DNA of 64,000 nucleotides, taken from assembly GCA_016188045.1 (NCBI GenBank), contig JACPIM010000002.1, positions 169,514 to 233,513 of the forward strand, given 5' to 3'. The translations under genes were made by a program, and so were the position numbers. The notes beneath the pieces were generated by a model. It did not search any database, was not told the origin of the DNA, and worked only from the letters and a program-made list of their open reading frames with translations. Positions 1-10,170 of the stretch are shown piece after piece. Position 1 is the first letter of the stretch. Every line of letters begins with the position of its first letter. The stretch comes from Candidatus Woesearchaeota archaeon. GTDB lineage: Archaea > Nanobdellota > Nanobdellia > SCGC-AAA011-G17 > JACPIM01.

Positions 1-2022
1 ATAAAAAAAGCAATAAATAATGCAGGGTATAAAGCATTAGAAGAAACAAGTTTGGATAGAGAAAGAGAAGTCAGGGAAGAGGAACTAAGAAAACTTAAGA
101 ATTTGTTTTTAATAGGTTTAATTTTTTCCATTCCCATAGTAATGTTATCATTTCCTGAAGTTTTTAAAATTGATTTTTCTTTAAGGAATTTTGTTTTGTT
201 AATTTTAACAACCCCAGTTCAATTTTATGTTGGAGCAAGATTCTACAGAAGTGCTTGGGGTGCATTGAAAGCCAGAAGTGCAAACATGGATTCTTTAATA
301 GTTGTAGGAACTACAGCTGCTTATATTTATAGTTTATTTGTAACATTTACTACGTCAAATGGTGCAACTTATTTTGATACCGCTTCTGTAATTATAACTT
401 TCATTGTATTAGGCAAGTTTTTAGAATCAAAAGCAAAGGGAAAAACCTCTGAAGCCATTAAAAAACTAATAGGATTGCAAGCTAAAACTGCAACGGTAAT
501 AAGAGACAAAAAAGAGATTAAGATACCGATAGAAGAAGTGCGTGTTAATGACATAGTTATAATAAAGCCAGGTGAAAAAATACCAGTTGACGGCCTTGTT
601 GTTGAAGGTGGCTCTAGTGTTGATGAATCAATGATAACCGGCGAAAGCATTCCTGTTGAAAAAAAGATTAATAGCATAGTTATCGGAGGAACAATAAATA
701 AAAATGGATTATTGAAGTTTAAGGCAACTAAAGTTGGCAAAGATACTACATTAGCGCAGATAATAAAAATGGTTGAAGAAGCCCAGGGAAGCAAGGCCCC
801 AATTCAAAGATTAGCTGATAAAGTATCTAGCATATTTGTTCCTGTTGTTATTGTAATCTCATTATTGACCTTTTTTGTTTGGTTCTTCTTTGGACCGCAA
901 CCAGCATTTACTTTTGCCTTAAGTAATTTTGTTGCTGTTTTGATTATTGCCTGTCCTTGTGCTTTAGGATTGGCCACTCCAACTGCGATTATAGCAGGAA
1001 CTGGCAAAGGAGCAGAGCATGGAATCTTAATAAGGGGCGGTGAAGCCCTGGAAACAGCACATAAAATAACTACCGTTGTATTTGATAAAACAGGTACATT
1101 AACTAAAGGAAAACCAGAAGTTACAGACGTTCTTGATATTGGAAAGGATAAAAATACTTTGAAATATGCAGCAATAGCTGAAAAAGGATCAGAGCACCCA
1201 TTAGGAGATGCAATAATAAACGAAGCCAAGAAAAGAGAAATAAATATTCCAGACGGCACCAGTTTTAAGGCAATTTCTGGAAAAGGTGTTCAAGTTAGAT
1301 ACTTGAGCAAAAACATTTTATTAGGAAATAGAAAACTAATGGAAGATAATGAGATAGATATAAAAAATATCAATGATAAGATAAGCGAGTTAGAAGAGCA
1401 GGGAAAAACAGTAATGATTCTTGCTTTGGATAAAAAACTGTATGGTCTAATAGCCGTCGCTGATACTTTAAAGGAAAACTCAAGAAGTGCAGTTTATAGG
1501 TTGCAAAGAATGAATAAGGAAGTTGTTATGATAACAGGAGATAATAAAAGAACCGCCCATGCTATTGCAAGGCAAGTGGGAATTAGATATGTTCTTGCAG
1601 AAGTATTGCCAGGTGATAAGGCTAATGAAGTTAAAAAACTGCAAAAGCAAGGAAGAATAGTTGCAATGGTAGGCGATGGTATTAATGATGCTCCAGCCCT
1701 GGCACAAGCTGATGTTGGAATTGCTTTAGGTTCTGGAACTGATGTTGCTAAAGAAACAGGAGATATAGTTTTAATTAAAAGTGATTTGATGGATGTTGTT
1801 ACCTCAATAGATTTAAGCAGTTATACTATAAAGAAAATAAGACAGAATTTGTTCTGGGCATTTTTTTATAATTCAGCAGGAATTCCAATAGCTGCCGGAA
1901 TATTATATCCTTTCTTTGGGTTTTTGTTAAATCCAATGATAGCTGCTGCAGCAATGGCCCTAAGTTCTGTTTCTGTAGTAAGTAATTCTTTATTAATGAG
2001 AAGATATAAAGGAATTAGGTAA
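1..2022 (+). CDS. copA: Heavy-metal (Cu+) translocating P-type ATPase, 5' truncated by window edge
   Basis: Open frame continues upstream of the listed ORF (IKKAINNAGYKALEE, end of an HMA domain); CPC motif (IIACPCALGLATP), DKTGTLTKG, GDGINDAPALA motifs. Confidence 0.93.
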   Translation: MKKAINNAGYKALEETSLDREREVREEELRKLKNLFLIGLIFSIPIVMLSFPEVFKIDFSLRNFVLLILTTPVQFYVGARFYRSAWGALKARSANMDSLIVVGTTAAYIYSLFVTFTTSNGATYFDTASVIITFIVLGKFLESKAKGKTSEAIKKLIGLQAKTATVIRDKKEIKIPIEEVRVNDIVIIKPGEKIPVDGLVVEGGSSVDESMITGESIPVEKKINSIVIGGTINKNGLLKFKATKVGKDTTLAQIIKMVEEAQGSKAPIQRLADKVSSIFVPVVIVISLLTFFVWFFFGPQPAFTFALSNFVAVLIIACPCALGLATPTAIIAGTGKGAEHGILIRGGEALETAHKITTVVFDKTGTLTKGKPEVTDVLDIGKDKNTLKYAAIAEKGSEHPLGDAIINEAKKREINIPDGTSFKAISGKGVQVRYLSKNILLGNRKLMEDNEIDIKNINDKISELEEQGKTVMILALDKKLYGLIAVADTLKENSRSAVYRLQRMNKEVVMITGDNKRTAHAIARQVGIRYVLAEVLPGDKANEVKKLQKQGRIVAMVGDGINDAPALAQADVGIALGSGTDVAKETGDIVLIKSDLMDVVTSIDLSSYTIKKIRQNLFWAFFYNSAGIPIAAGILYPFFGFLLNPMIAAAAMALSSVSVVSNSLLMRRYKGIR

Positions 2023-2105
2023 TCGATGATTTGTCAAGTACGCTTTGGTGTATATATTAAAGATTAATAATTTATTTATACTGAAAATATTTGATTTAAA
2101 TCAAC

Positions 2106-2660
2106 TTGTTAATAGACAGATTAAGAGAAAAAATAAACAAAATAGAGAAAGTTAGACAAATTTTTCTTATGTTATCTATAATTCTATCAGTATTACTAAT
2201 ATATTTTTCGTTACAATTTAGAATAAACTTTATTTATATCGCCCTGTATATTTTATTTATAATAATAACATATATGTTAATAAAAGAAACAAGTGAAGTT
2301 TATTCTAAAAAAGAGCAGTTAGATAAAAGAGATATTAAAAGAGAATTCATTAAATTTATTATTATCTATATGATTATAATTGTGTCATACATAATCTTGT
2401 TTTCATTTTTATTCTTTTTAACTGCGAAATTGAATATCGGACAAATTATATCAAATGACGGCATTAAACCAGTTGAAAACTTTAGAGACTTTTTATTCTT
2501 CAGTGGAATCACCTTCGTATCATACGATGCCGGTTTCTTCCCTACCCAACTTATGAAAATCTTTGTATTCATAGAATTGTTCTTATCACAAATTATAATT
2601 TTAGGATTTTTATTTATAATATTTGGACATTTAATGGAAGAAATAAAAGAAAAACTTTAA
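2106..2660 (+). CDS. Hypothetical multi-TM membrane protein
   Basis: 184-aa ORF with several hydrophobic segments; non-ATG start possible. Confidence 0.6.
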   Translation: MLIDRLREKINKIEKVRQIFLMLSIILSVLLIYFSLQFRINFIYIALYILFIIITYMLIKETSEVYSKKEQLDKRDIKREFIKFIIIYMIIIVSYIILFSFLFFLTAKLNIGQIISNDGIKPVENFRDFLFFSGITFVSYDAGFFPTQLMKIFVFIELFLSQIIILGFLFIIFGHLMEEIKEKL

Positions 2661-2663
2661 TAA

Positions 2664-2960
2664 ATGATAGGAGCAGATAATTATAATATGAACAAAAAAG
2701 GCGAGATTATTATTATAAGTGGCATAATAATTGTAGCTATAGCTTTTTTAGGGCTTTATTACATAGAAAATAAACTTATACCACAAAAAGAATTACAGTA
2801 CATAGGAGATACCTCTACAAAGATTGCTTATAATTTAAGAAGCGAAAATTCAGAGTGTAACTTAAATTTGATTAATATAGAAAAAAGAAATATTATCTTC
2901 TTTGAAAATATACAAGAGATTAATTCAGAAGGATATATAGTAGACACAGTATGTTTTTAA
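2664..2960 (+). CDS. Hypothetical single-TM protein
   Basis: 98-aa ORF, N-terminal TM; probable start at internal Met (MNKKGEIIII). Confidence 0.5.
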   Translation: MIGADNYNMNKKGEIIIISGIIIVAIAFLGLYYIENKLIPQKELQYIGDTSTKIAYNLRSENSECNLNLINIEKRNIIFFENIQEINSEGYIVDTVCF

Positions 2961-3073
2961 GTAATTTGAATAATAGCTAAAATAAATACTAAACTTAATA
3001 ATATAACAATGGTAAAAAATAGACCATAATCTATTCTTAAAGAAGGATCTCTTTCAAATTCATTTTTTAACAT
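2957..3073 (-). CDS. Small membrane protein (38 aa), MLKNEFERDPSLRIDYGLFFTIVILLSLVFILAIIQIT
   Basis: Uninterrupted small ORF with one TM; its stop overlaps the stop of the convergent ORF 2664..2960. Confidence 0.35.
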   Translation of the reverse strand: MLKNEFERDPSLRIDYGLFFTIVILLSLVFILAIIQIT

Positions 3074-3176
3074 AGCTAACAATAATACCATCTTGTTACA
3101 TATACCTACTATTTGTATACTTATATATTTTTTTATTTTTTATTATTCATAAACCAAAGATAAAAGTAGGATAAAA

Positions 3177-3344
3177 TCAAATAAAAAAACTGATCATTTC
3201 TTGATCAGAATTTGAAGCTTTATCACTAGCCATAATGATTAAATTATGTTCCCCGGTTCTAAATGATTTTTTCTTATTATAACTATTGCAATTCCTGCAT
3301 AAACTAATCCATCTTGGCCTTGTGCTGTTTAAGTCATAATACAT
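3177..3344 (-). CDS. Small ORF (55 aa), possible surface-domain fragment
   Basis: ATG preceded by GGAGGTTGATTTA; protein MYYDLNSTRPRWISLCRNCNSYNKKKSFRTGEHNLIIMASDKASNSDQEMISFFI; the GEHNLIIMASDKASN segment resembles Ig-like 'GTHTITVKATDKAGN' motifs. Confidence 0.35.
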   Translation of the reverse strand: MYYDLNSTRPRWISLCRNCNSYNKKKSFRTGEHNLIIMASDKASNSDQEMISFFI

Positions 3345-3539
3345 TAAATCAACCTCCTTTTTTATATAATATCATTTATCTATGCTTTAAAAATATAAAA
3401 ACCTATGTTACTACCAATCGCATAGAAAATAGAATTAATTTCAAATTATTTGTATTCTTATACAAAGAACAAATATAAATGGTTAAACTACAAATATTTT
3501 AAAAATAATGCAAAGATGATTTTATTAACAAACAAAATA

Positions 3540-5063
3540 TTATCTTTCAGTTAACACTGTTCTTTCAACTGAAGAAATAGGTCTAAAGCCAGTGTCTCCG
3601 CCAATAACATATATTCTGTTTTTATTATCTCTAACAGATGCGAAATTATTCCTAGCACGCATTAGACTAGAATGTGTGCCCCATGAATTTTCTTCTGGTT
3701 TATAAGCTTGAACTAAATTGCTATATCTACTACCATCCCAACCACCCAAAGCAAGTATATTTCCTTCGCTTTCCATAATACCAGCCCCTATTTGCTGCGC
3801 CCTCATAATTGGAGCAATAAATCTCCAACCCAATTCAGGATTTAATGGATCAAATCTTTCAACAGTATCAGTCCTCATTCTACTAGGATCAATTACGTCA
3901 CCGCTAAAAGTATATATTCTGTTTAGATTATCTTTCCCAACACCATGATAAATTCTAGCCAAATTAAGGTCAGCAACATCTTCCCATGACTCTGTTTCAT
4001 GATTATATCTAATCGCCTTTCTAGTCCATGTAGAATCATCGGCATATCTAGTTACTCCGCCGATTACATAAATTTTACCTTGTGAATTCACAGCCTCAGC
4101 TAAATATCTCGGTTCTGGAAGATCTGCGATATATTGCCATCCATCTTCGGGCTTAGAAGGATCAAATCTTTCAACAGACTGAAGAATACCTTGAAATTCG
4201 TTTCCTCCGCCTATTGCATAAATTCTTCCGCAATCATCGTCAGCATATGCAAAATGCGACCTAGGAACATTAAGGTTAGCGGAAACTATTTCCCAAAGAT
4301 TATTTTTATCATTATATTTTTCAACAAGATCAGTTGGATGAAAAGTATTATCAACACCACCAAAAACATAAATATTATTATCATTTCCTATGGCTGCTCC
4401 TGGCCATGTCCTAGGAATATTTAGGCTTGCAATTTCCTCCCAGATATTTCCTGTTTTAGTATTATTATCAAATTCTCTAGGAATGCAAACAAGGGCTGGT
4501 TCTCCCCTAACATTAATCTCCCACATTGCTGAACTAGAACTTAAACCAGCACCATTTGTGACAGTAAATCTAGGTGTAAAAGTTCCAGGATTTTCATAAG
4601 TATGAGTTCCGGTTATATCATTACCTCTAATTCTAAAATTATCAATATTATCATTAACACCATCATTATCAAAATCAAATGCAAATCCGCTAATTCCACT
4701 CTGTTTATCATATCCACTTCCTAAAAAAGAAACTTTTAAAGGAGCATCTCCGTCTCTTGGATAAGCATAAAACTTAACTTCTGGAGGCGTAGTATCCCTT
4801 TTATTTATCCTATTTCCAAATGCACTCTTTCTTTTTTCACCCTGTTCAATTTCTTGTTCCAAGCTTCTAGTTTGATCTCTAACTATTCCACTTTTTTGTG
4901 AGTTTTCAACCAAATCTTGTGGAGAACATGATAAATTATAAGTACCTAGAATAGAAGCTAGACCACCAATAGCTCCAATAGCCAATTTTCTAAAAAATCC
5001 TAGTTTATGTTGATATTGCACTTTATTATTTTTCAAATTATCCCCATTTATAAATCTTTCCAT
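3540..5063 (-). CDS. Secreted Kelch-repeat protein with N-terminal PKD-like domain
   Basis: Repeated IYVIGG/AIGGG/YVFGG kelch motifs; PKD-like 'APLKVSFLGSGYD...FDFDNDGVND...HTYENPGTFTPRFTVTNGAG'; N-terminal signal-like segment. Confidence 0.8.
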   Translation of the reverse strand: MERFINGDNLKNNKVQYQHKLGFFRKLAIGAIGGLASILGTYNLSCSPQDLVENSQKSGIVRDQTRSLEQEIEQGEKRKSAFGNRINKRDTTPPEVKFYAYPRDGDAPLKVSFLGSGYDKQSGISGFAFDFDNDGVNDNIDNFRIRGNDITGTHTYENPGTFTPRFTVTNGAGLSSSSAMWEINVRGEPALVCIPREFDNNTKTGNIWEEIASLNIPRTWPGAAIGNDNNIYVFGGVDNTFHPTDLVEKYNDKNNLWEIVSANLNVPRSHFAYADDDCGRIYAIGGGNEFQGILQSVERFDPSKPEDGWQYIADLPEPRYLAEAVNSQGKIYVIGGVTRYADDSTWTRKAIRYNHETESWEDVADLNLARIYHGVGKDNLNRIYTFSGDVIDPSRMRTDTVERFDPLNPELGWRFIAPIMRAQQIGAGIMESEGNILALGGWDGSRYSNLVQAYKPEENSWGTHSSLMRARNNFASVRDNKNRIYVIGGDTGFRPISSVERTVLTER

Positions 5064-5105
5064 TTTTACTACTACATGATAATACTAAAATTAAAGAAAA
5101 CTTTT

Positions 5106-5870
5106 CTACAAGTAATAAATTCCAAGAGTTATTAATCCAAGGAATAAGCAGTAATAACCAAAAAGATATATTTTGCTGTTTTTTACAATATACAATAAAA
5201 GTTTCAAAGAAATAAATCCAACAATTACAACAGTTAAAACACCAATTACTAAAGGAAATATCCCATCAATCAAATTAACATTTTTTATCTCTAAACTAGT
5301 TGCTCCTAATATTGCAGGAATGAAAAGTAAAAATGAAAATTTAGCAATTTCTTCATTCTTAACTCCCTGCATCAACCCAGCAGAAATAGTGCTCCCGGAT
5401 CTTGATAATCCAGGCAGTAAAGCTAACACCTGAACTAAACCAATAATAAAACTATTCTTGTAATTTAATTCTTTATCTTTCACTTTAGGATATTTAGATA
5501 AAAATAATAATATAGAAGTAAACAAAAATGAAAATCCAACAACTCTTAAATCATTAAATATTTTTTCAATAAATTCTTTAAGTAAAAACCCAACCAAAGC
5601 AATAGGTATAGTAGCAATTATTATTTTAAATAGTAAATTAATATATTCTTTTTCTTTTCTGAAAACACCAATCACTAATTTTTTAATATCTTCTCTAAAA
5701 ACAATTAAAACAACAAGTAAGCTTCCTAAATGTAATATCAAGTCAAATATCACCGGTTGTTCTATTTTAAACAAATTCTGCAGTAAAACCAGATGTCCAG
5801 AAGAACTTATAGGTAGCCATTCTGTTATTCCCTGCACAATTCCCAATATTATCGCTTCTATTATTCTCAT
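5106..5870 (-). CDS. uppP: Undecaprenyl-diphosphatase (UppP/BacA family)
   Basis: GIVQGITEWLPISSSGHLVL and LLPGLSRSGSTISAGL motifs. Confidence 0.93.
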   Translation of the reverse strand: MRIIEAIILGIVQGITEWLPISSSGHLVLLQNLFKIEQPVIFDLILHLGSLLVVLIVFREDIKKLVIGVFRKEKEYINLLFKIIIATIPIALVGFLLKEFIEKIFNDLRVVGFSFLFTSILLFLSKYPKVKDKELNYKNSFIIGLVQVLALLPGLSRSGSTISAGLMQGVKNEEIAKFSFLLFIPAILGATSLEIKNVNLIDGIFPLVIGVLTVVIVGFISLKLLLYIVKNSKIYLFGYYCLFLGLITLGIYYL

Positions 5871-6997
5871 AAGTATTCAACCTCTGCTTCAAAAGCATCA
5901 GCAGTTGGATATTCCTCCACAATAGCAGGAACCAAGCCTAGTTTTTTTATAACTTCCGTATTCTTTTTTACCAGTTTATCAGATGTTATAAACCTTATTT
6001 TTACCTCATCCAGTAATATATCTTCCTCTTTAAAATTATTCAATAATCTATTATAAAAAACTTTTAATTTCTCTTTCATTTTATTTCTATCTAAATTTTT
6101 TCCATACCCAGGTTTTAATTCAGGTAAATAAATGCACCCTCTTACCAATAATCCATCTTCAGTTATTTTGTCAAATTTTAGTGCCACGTTTTTAGATCTT
6201 AATTGTATTCTTTTTTTAACTTGAACTCCATCTTTTAATTTAGCAGTGCAAAAATGAGCTCTAAGCTTCTTGCCTTTAGCATATTCTAGTAATTTAATAG
6301 CCATAGTAGCGCTTCCTTTAACACCATAGCTGATAATATCCTTAGGCATAAATCCCAGCTCGTTAAGTTTATAATGTCCTATTTGTGTATCAGATAATTC
6401 TAATTCATTTAAATTAAGAAAATCAACTTTGTCATGAATAAAATCAATTAATTCTTTTGTTTTCTCTTGATATCCAGGAACAGAAGGAATCTCAACTCCA
6501 ACATCCCAGTTAAATTCTCTAGCAAGTTTCAAATTCTCCCATATTTTTTCGTCATCTAAATCAGGATGAAATCTTATCTCGTCTAATCCTGCTTCATATA
6601 ATTTTTTCAGTCTTTCATGATTAACAAGTATTAAAGAAGTATAAAGATGTATATGAAATTCTTTTCCAAATTTTTCCTTTAATAATTTGATATACTCACA
6701 GCACCGGTCAACATTACTTAATGGATCTCCTCCTGTTATTCCGGCACCTCTAGCCCCTGTTAATTTAGCTTCTTCCATTAACTCAACAGGATTATCAGGA
6801 TCTTTGATTTTCCATTCATTTGCATACACAACATCTTTTCCAAATTTATGCTCACTAACAGGACAATAGAAACATCTTCTAGGGCATAATCCAGTAATAA
6901 AAAGCACTAGTTTTCTCCCATGAACACATAATTCACATCCTTTTGAAATATTTCCAGTGCAATACGAGTAATATTGTGTTTTAACTACGTTTTCCAT
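5867..6997 (-). CDS. Radical SAM protein
   Basis: CPRRCFYCP (CxxxCxxC) plus upstream CELC; likely start is the internal Met (MENVVKTQYYSYC), not the ORF-track start at 7105. Confidence 0.85.
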   Translation of the reverse strand: MENVVKTQYYSYCTGNISKGCELCVHGRKLVLFITGLCPRRCFYCPVSEHKFGKDVVYANEWKIKDPDNPVELMEEAKLTGARGAGITGGDPLSNVDRCCEYIKLLKEKFGKEFHIHLYTSLILVNHERLKKLYEAGLDEIRFHPDLDDEKIWENLKLAREFNWDVGVEIPSVPGYQEKTKELIDFIHDKVDFLNLNELELSDTQIGHYKLNELGFMPKDIISYGVKGSATMAIKLLEYAKGKKLRAHFCTAKLKDGVQVKKRIQLRSKNVALKFDKITEDGLLVRGCIYLPELKPGYGKNLDRNKMKEKLKVFYNRLLNNFKEEDILLDEVKIRFITSDKLVKKNTEVIKKLGLVPAIVEEYPTADAFEAEVEYL

Positions 6998-7089
6998 TAA
7001 AATAAACTCAAAAAATCTATTTAAATAGGTTTTTGTTATCACTTTTAAAAAAACAAGATTTATTAAGTATAAAATATTACTAATAAAAA

Positions 7090-7245
7090 ATGGATAAGAA
7101 AGCAAAGTTTATGCCTTTCAGTTTGAGAATAATCGGAGCCGTTATAGGTTCAATTGGCTTCTTTCTAGTAGCATATAGAATTACTATTTTAGGTACAGCA
7201 TTAATAGGCATTGGCTCCGTACTTATCGCTGCAGGTGAAGTATAA
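7090..7245 (+). CDS. Small membrane protein (51 aa)
   Basis: ORF MDKKAKFMPFSLRIIGAVIGSIGFFLVAYRITILGTALIGIGSVLIAAGEV; two hydrophobic segments; stop overlaps next start (TAATG). Confidence 0.55.
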   Translation: MDKKAKFMPFSLRIIGAVIGSIGFFLVAYRITILGTALIGIGSVLIAAGEV

Positions 7246-7388
7246 TGCCTGGATTTGAAATTTTCGGAATAATTTTAGTAGCAGTTTCAATAGTTTACTC
7301 TTTCTACAAAAAGAAAGATAATGTTGCTTTAAGTCTTATAATTGTTCTTTTAGTTTTGTTATATCTACTAGGATATCTCAAATCTTAA
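7245..7388 (+). CDS. Small membrane protein (47 aa)
   Basis: ORF MPGFEIFGIILVAVSIVYSFYKKKDNVALSLIIVLLVLLYLLGYLKS overlapping the stop of the preceding ORF. Confidence 0.55.
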   Translation: MPGFEIFGIILVAVSIVYSFYKKKDNVALSLIIVLLVLLYLLGYLKS

Positions 7389-7390
7389 GA

Positions 7391-7978
7391 TTATTTAAAA
7401 ACCTTCCCAGTTTGTTGAGCCCAAAACAACAAATCTAGCTCATCCATAGGTATTTTTACCTTACTAGCAAATTCTTTAAATTTAATTTCTATTTCCAAAT
7501 ATTTTTTCTTAGTCAAGCTTCTTGGAATCTCACTTATGACATTATGTTTATTCAAGTTCTTCAAAATATGCCTGTCTAATATTGCTAAATTTTCATATCC
7601 AATATTTCTTAAAAAATGGCTACTTTCTTTATATCCCAGTCCTTTAATGTTTTTTATCAGCCATTCTCTTAATTCTTCGTTATTTAATTTATTTTTAACT
7701 TTAAGAAATTCATTAAATTTTTCTTTGGATTTTATCAGATATTCTGTCTTATTATTATGAAACCTTATTTTCTTCTTTAAAACTTCTTTAGGATCATAAC
7801 TGGTCTCTAAAAAGTTATTTTTCTTTAATTCTTTTATGCAGTAATCAGCATTAAACGCTTTGCTTTGTGGTGTTAATATGCAAAAACATAATTCATAAAA
7901 CAAATCTTTTCCCTTTACTTCTTTAAACTCTTTTAACCTCTTTTTTATTTCTTCTTTGTATTTCTCGTAGTTTTCCAT
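7391..7978 (-). CDS. ogg: N-glycosylase/DNA lyase (Ogg2-type 8-oxoguanine DNA glycosylase)
   Basis: CILTPQSKAFNAD and HhH GLGYKESSHFLRNIGYENLAILDRHIL. Confidence 0.85.
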   Translation of the reverse strand: MENYEKYKEEIKKRLKEFKEVKGKDLFYELCFCILTPQSKAFNADYCIKELKKNNFLETSYDPKEVLKKKIRFHNNKTEYLIKSKEKFNEFLKVKNKLNNEELREWLIKNIKGLGYKESSHFLRNIGYENLAILDRHILKNLNKHNVISEIPRSLTKKKYLEIEIKFKEFASKVKIPMDELDLLFWAQQTGKVFK

Positions 7979-8596
7979 TCACAGTTTTTTCATAATTTCT
8001 TTAAAAATTTCAATAGGTTTCCCAGAGCCATCTATTTCTATTAACTTCTCTTTATAAAACTCTAATAGTGGCAAGGTTTTCTCTTCATAGCCTCTTAATC
8101 TGGTTCTTATCTGTTCTTCCTCTTTATCGTCCTGTCTTTTTACTAATTTTGAACCGCATTCATCGCAAACTTCATCTTTTTTAGGTTTTTTGTTTATTCC
8201 GTATATTTGATTGCATTTACTGCATATCATTCTTTCAGCTAGCCTTTTAAAAACTATATCTTCAGAAACTTTCAAGTAAATAACTTTATCTATCTCAATT
8301 ATTTTGCTTAAGAAATTGGCCTGTTCAATATTTCTCGGATACCCATCTAAAATAAATCCTATTTTGCAGTCCTTTCTTTCTAATCTTCTTTTAACTATAT
8401 CATTTACTAATTCATTAGGTATCAATAATCCTTTTTTAGTATATTCATTAGCCAGTAATCCTAGTTCTGTTTTGTTATCATATTCTTCCCTTAAAATATC
8501 TCCAGTAGAAATATGTGGTATCTTAAAGCTTTCACTTAATAATTTGGCTTGTGTTCCCTTCCCAGATCCTTGTGCCCCAAGTATTATTACTTTCAT
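7979..8596 (-). CDS. adk: Adenylate kinase with zinc-finger LID
   Basis: GAQGSGKGTQAK P-loop, DGYPRN motif, CSKCNQIY...CDECG. Confidence 0.95.
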   Translation of the reverse strand: MKVIILGAQGSGKGTQAKLLSESFKIPHISTGDILREEYDNKTELGLLANEYTKKGLLIPNELVNDIVKRRLERKDCKIGFILDGYPRNIEQANFLSKIIEIDKVIYLKVSEDIVFKRLAERMICSKCNQIYGINKKPKKDEVCDECGSKLVKRQDDKEEEQIRTRLRGYEEKTLPLLEFYKEKLIEIDGSGKPIEIFKEIMKKL

Positions 8597-8598
8597 AT

Positions 8599-8760
8599 TT
8601 AATCTTTCTTTATAGCTTTTTTAATTTCCTCTAATTTTGAATTATTTGTTTCTAAAACTTCACTTATATAATCTAATGAAGAGTTTATCTCAGATAATGT
8701 ATCTATTAAGGCTTGTTCGAATTCTACTAATTCACCTTCTTTATTTTTAACCTTTACCAC
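8599..8760 (-). CDS. Small protein (53 aa), GTG start, immediately upstream of adk
   Basis: ORF VVKVKNKEGELVEFEQALIDTLSEINSSLDYISEVLETNNSKLEEIKKAIKKD, not in ORF track because <60 aa. Confidence 0.5.
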   Translation of the reverse strand: MVKVKNKEGELVEFEQALIDTLSEINSSLDYISEVLETNNSKLEEIKKAIKKD

Positions 8761-8803
8761 ATAATTAATAAAAAAATATTATTTATAAGCTTTATTAGAA
8801 AAT

Positions 8804-9169
8804 TTACCTAAGGCGAAGAACAGCAACCATCTTGCCAATGGGTTTTTGCATTCCTACAGGATCTTCACATTCAGTTACCTTTGGTCCAATTACTAGAATA
8901 TTATCAAAATTAACTCTTTCTGCGCTCATTCTTTCTACTAAACCTCTTAATTCAGAACCAGTATTTTCCGCAGTATCTTGGTCAAGACATTTTATAACCA
9001 AGGCCTCTCCAACATGCGGTATATTTTGAATATGTTCTCTCCACCTATATGGATTTCCGTGCCTGGTTGGCATAAAGCGCTGCATATAACACATTATAGT
9101 CCCAAGTTGCTCCCTATCTAACTCATCTCTAACCCTATCAATAACAATCACATTATATTGATTAACCAT
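8804..9169 (-). CDS. Conserved hypothetical protein
   Basis: 121-aa ORF. Confidence 0.55.
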   Translation of the reverse strand: MVNQYNVIVIDRVRDELDREQLGTIMCYMQRFMPTRHGNPYRWREHIQNIPHVGEALVIKCLDQDTAENTGSELRGLVERMSAERVNFDNILVIGPKVTECEDPVGMQKPIGKMVAVLRLR

Positions 9170-9238
9170 TTAACTCCCCCAAAAAGCAAGTTACTATTTA
9201 CTTATTAAGCTTTATCAAGCTGAAAAATATAGTTTGTA

Positions 9239-9697
9239 TCATAAAAACAATCTAAAGCTGCTTCTTAATTGTTTTACTCTAACTACTCCATCTCTATTGT
9301 TTCTCTCACCTAAAATCTTAGGCCACTCGCTTTTGCTCCAAGATTTTTCAAAATTAACTAATTCATTATACCCTCTGTTTCTTAATTCTCTCTCAACTAC
9401 CCCACCTTGATGAGGATATCTAAATCTCTTTTCATAAGGGCTGTTAAATCCATGCATATAATGGACAATTTCATGTGCGATTGTTAGTTCTATTACTTCT
9501 TTAGGAACTCTCTCGTCTTTAAACAAAGAATTTACAACTATTTCAGTATCTTTGTTCTTTAATCTTTTAATATGTCCAAATTTATTTTTCCACCTGCCTT
9601 TCCATCTAACTAAAACATTATTTCTCTTTTTAACATCAGAAAACTTTCTATCCCAGACTTCATAAAACAACGTAGCCAACCATTCTTCATCTCTCAT
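9239..9697 (-). CDS. SprT/YgjP-like zinc metallopeptidase family protein
   Basis: ELTIAHEIVHYMHGFNSPYEKRF (HExxH). Confidence 0.65.
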   Translation of the reverse strand: MRDEEWLATLFYEVWDRKFSDVKKRNNVLVRWKGRWKNKFGHIKRLKNKDTEIVVNSLFKDERVPKEVIELTIAHEIVHYMHGFNSPYEKRFRYPHQGGVVERELRNRGYNELVNFEKSWSKSEWPKILGERNNRDGVVRVKQLRSSFRLFL

Positions 9698-9718
9698 AAA
9701 ATTAAAAAATAGGTTTTA

Positions 9719-10117
9719 TTATTTAATACTTACTTTTTTAGAAGTTTTCCTCTTAGGTATCCTAATTTTCAAGACCTTTCCAGAAAGTTTAGCTTCTGTT
9801 TTGTCAACAGCCAGGCCTTTAGGCAATACAATCGACCTGTAATAGCCTAAAGATTTATCAATTTCAGAATAAATATCCTCTTTTTCTTTAATTTTTCTAG
9901 AATTTTCATCCGCTTTTACTACTAGTTTTTCATCATTAACATCTAGAAATATGTTTTTCTTTTTTATCCCAGGAAGTTCAACATTAATAACAACGTTTTT
10001 AGGATTCTGCGTTATATTGCTATAAGGCTTCTTATATCCACCCATTAAGCTATTAACCTTTTTATTTATTCGATCCTGAACTCTCTTCATCTCCTTGAAA
10101 GGATCCCATTCTACCAA
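9719..10117 (-). CDS. Hsp20/alpha-crystallin small heat shock protein
   Basis: Alpha-crystallin domain: VVINVELPGIKKKNIFLDVNDEKLVVKA...YRSIVLPKGLAVDKTEAKLSGKVLKIRIPK. Confidence 0.9.
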   Translation of the reverse strand: MVEWDPFKEMKRVQDRINKKVNSLMGGYKKPYSNITQNPKNVVINVELPGIKKKNIFLDVNDEKLVVKADENSRKIKEKEDIYSEIDKSLGYYRSIVLPKGLAVDKTEAKLSGKVLKIRIPKRKTSKKVSIK

Positions 10118-10170
10118 AAAACACCACCTCTTTTAAATAATTATCCTCTTGTTATTTATAAAATTTTTCA

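Noticed and set aside
369-1707. Antisense ORFs opposite copA (369..794, 804..1259, 1480..1707)
   Set aside because: Fully overlapped by a convincing conserved CDS; no independent motifs.
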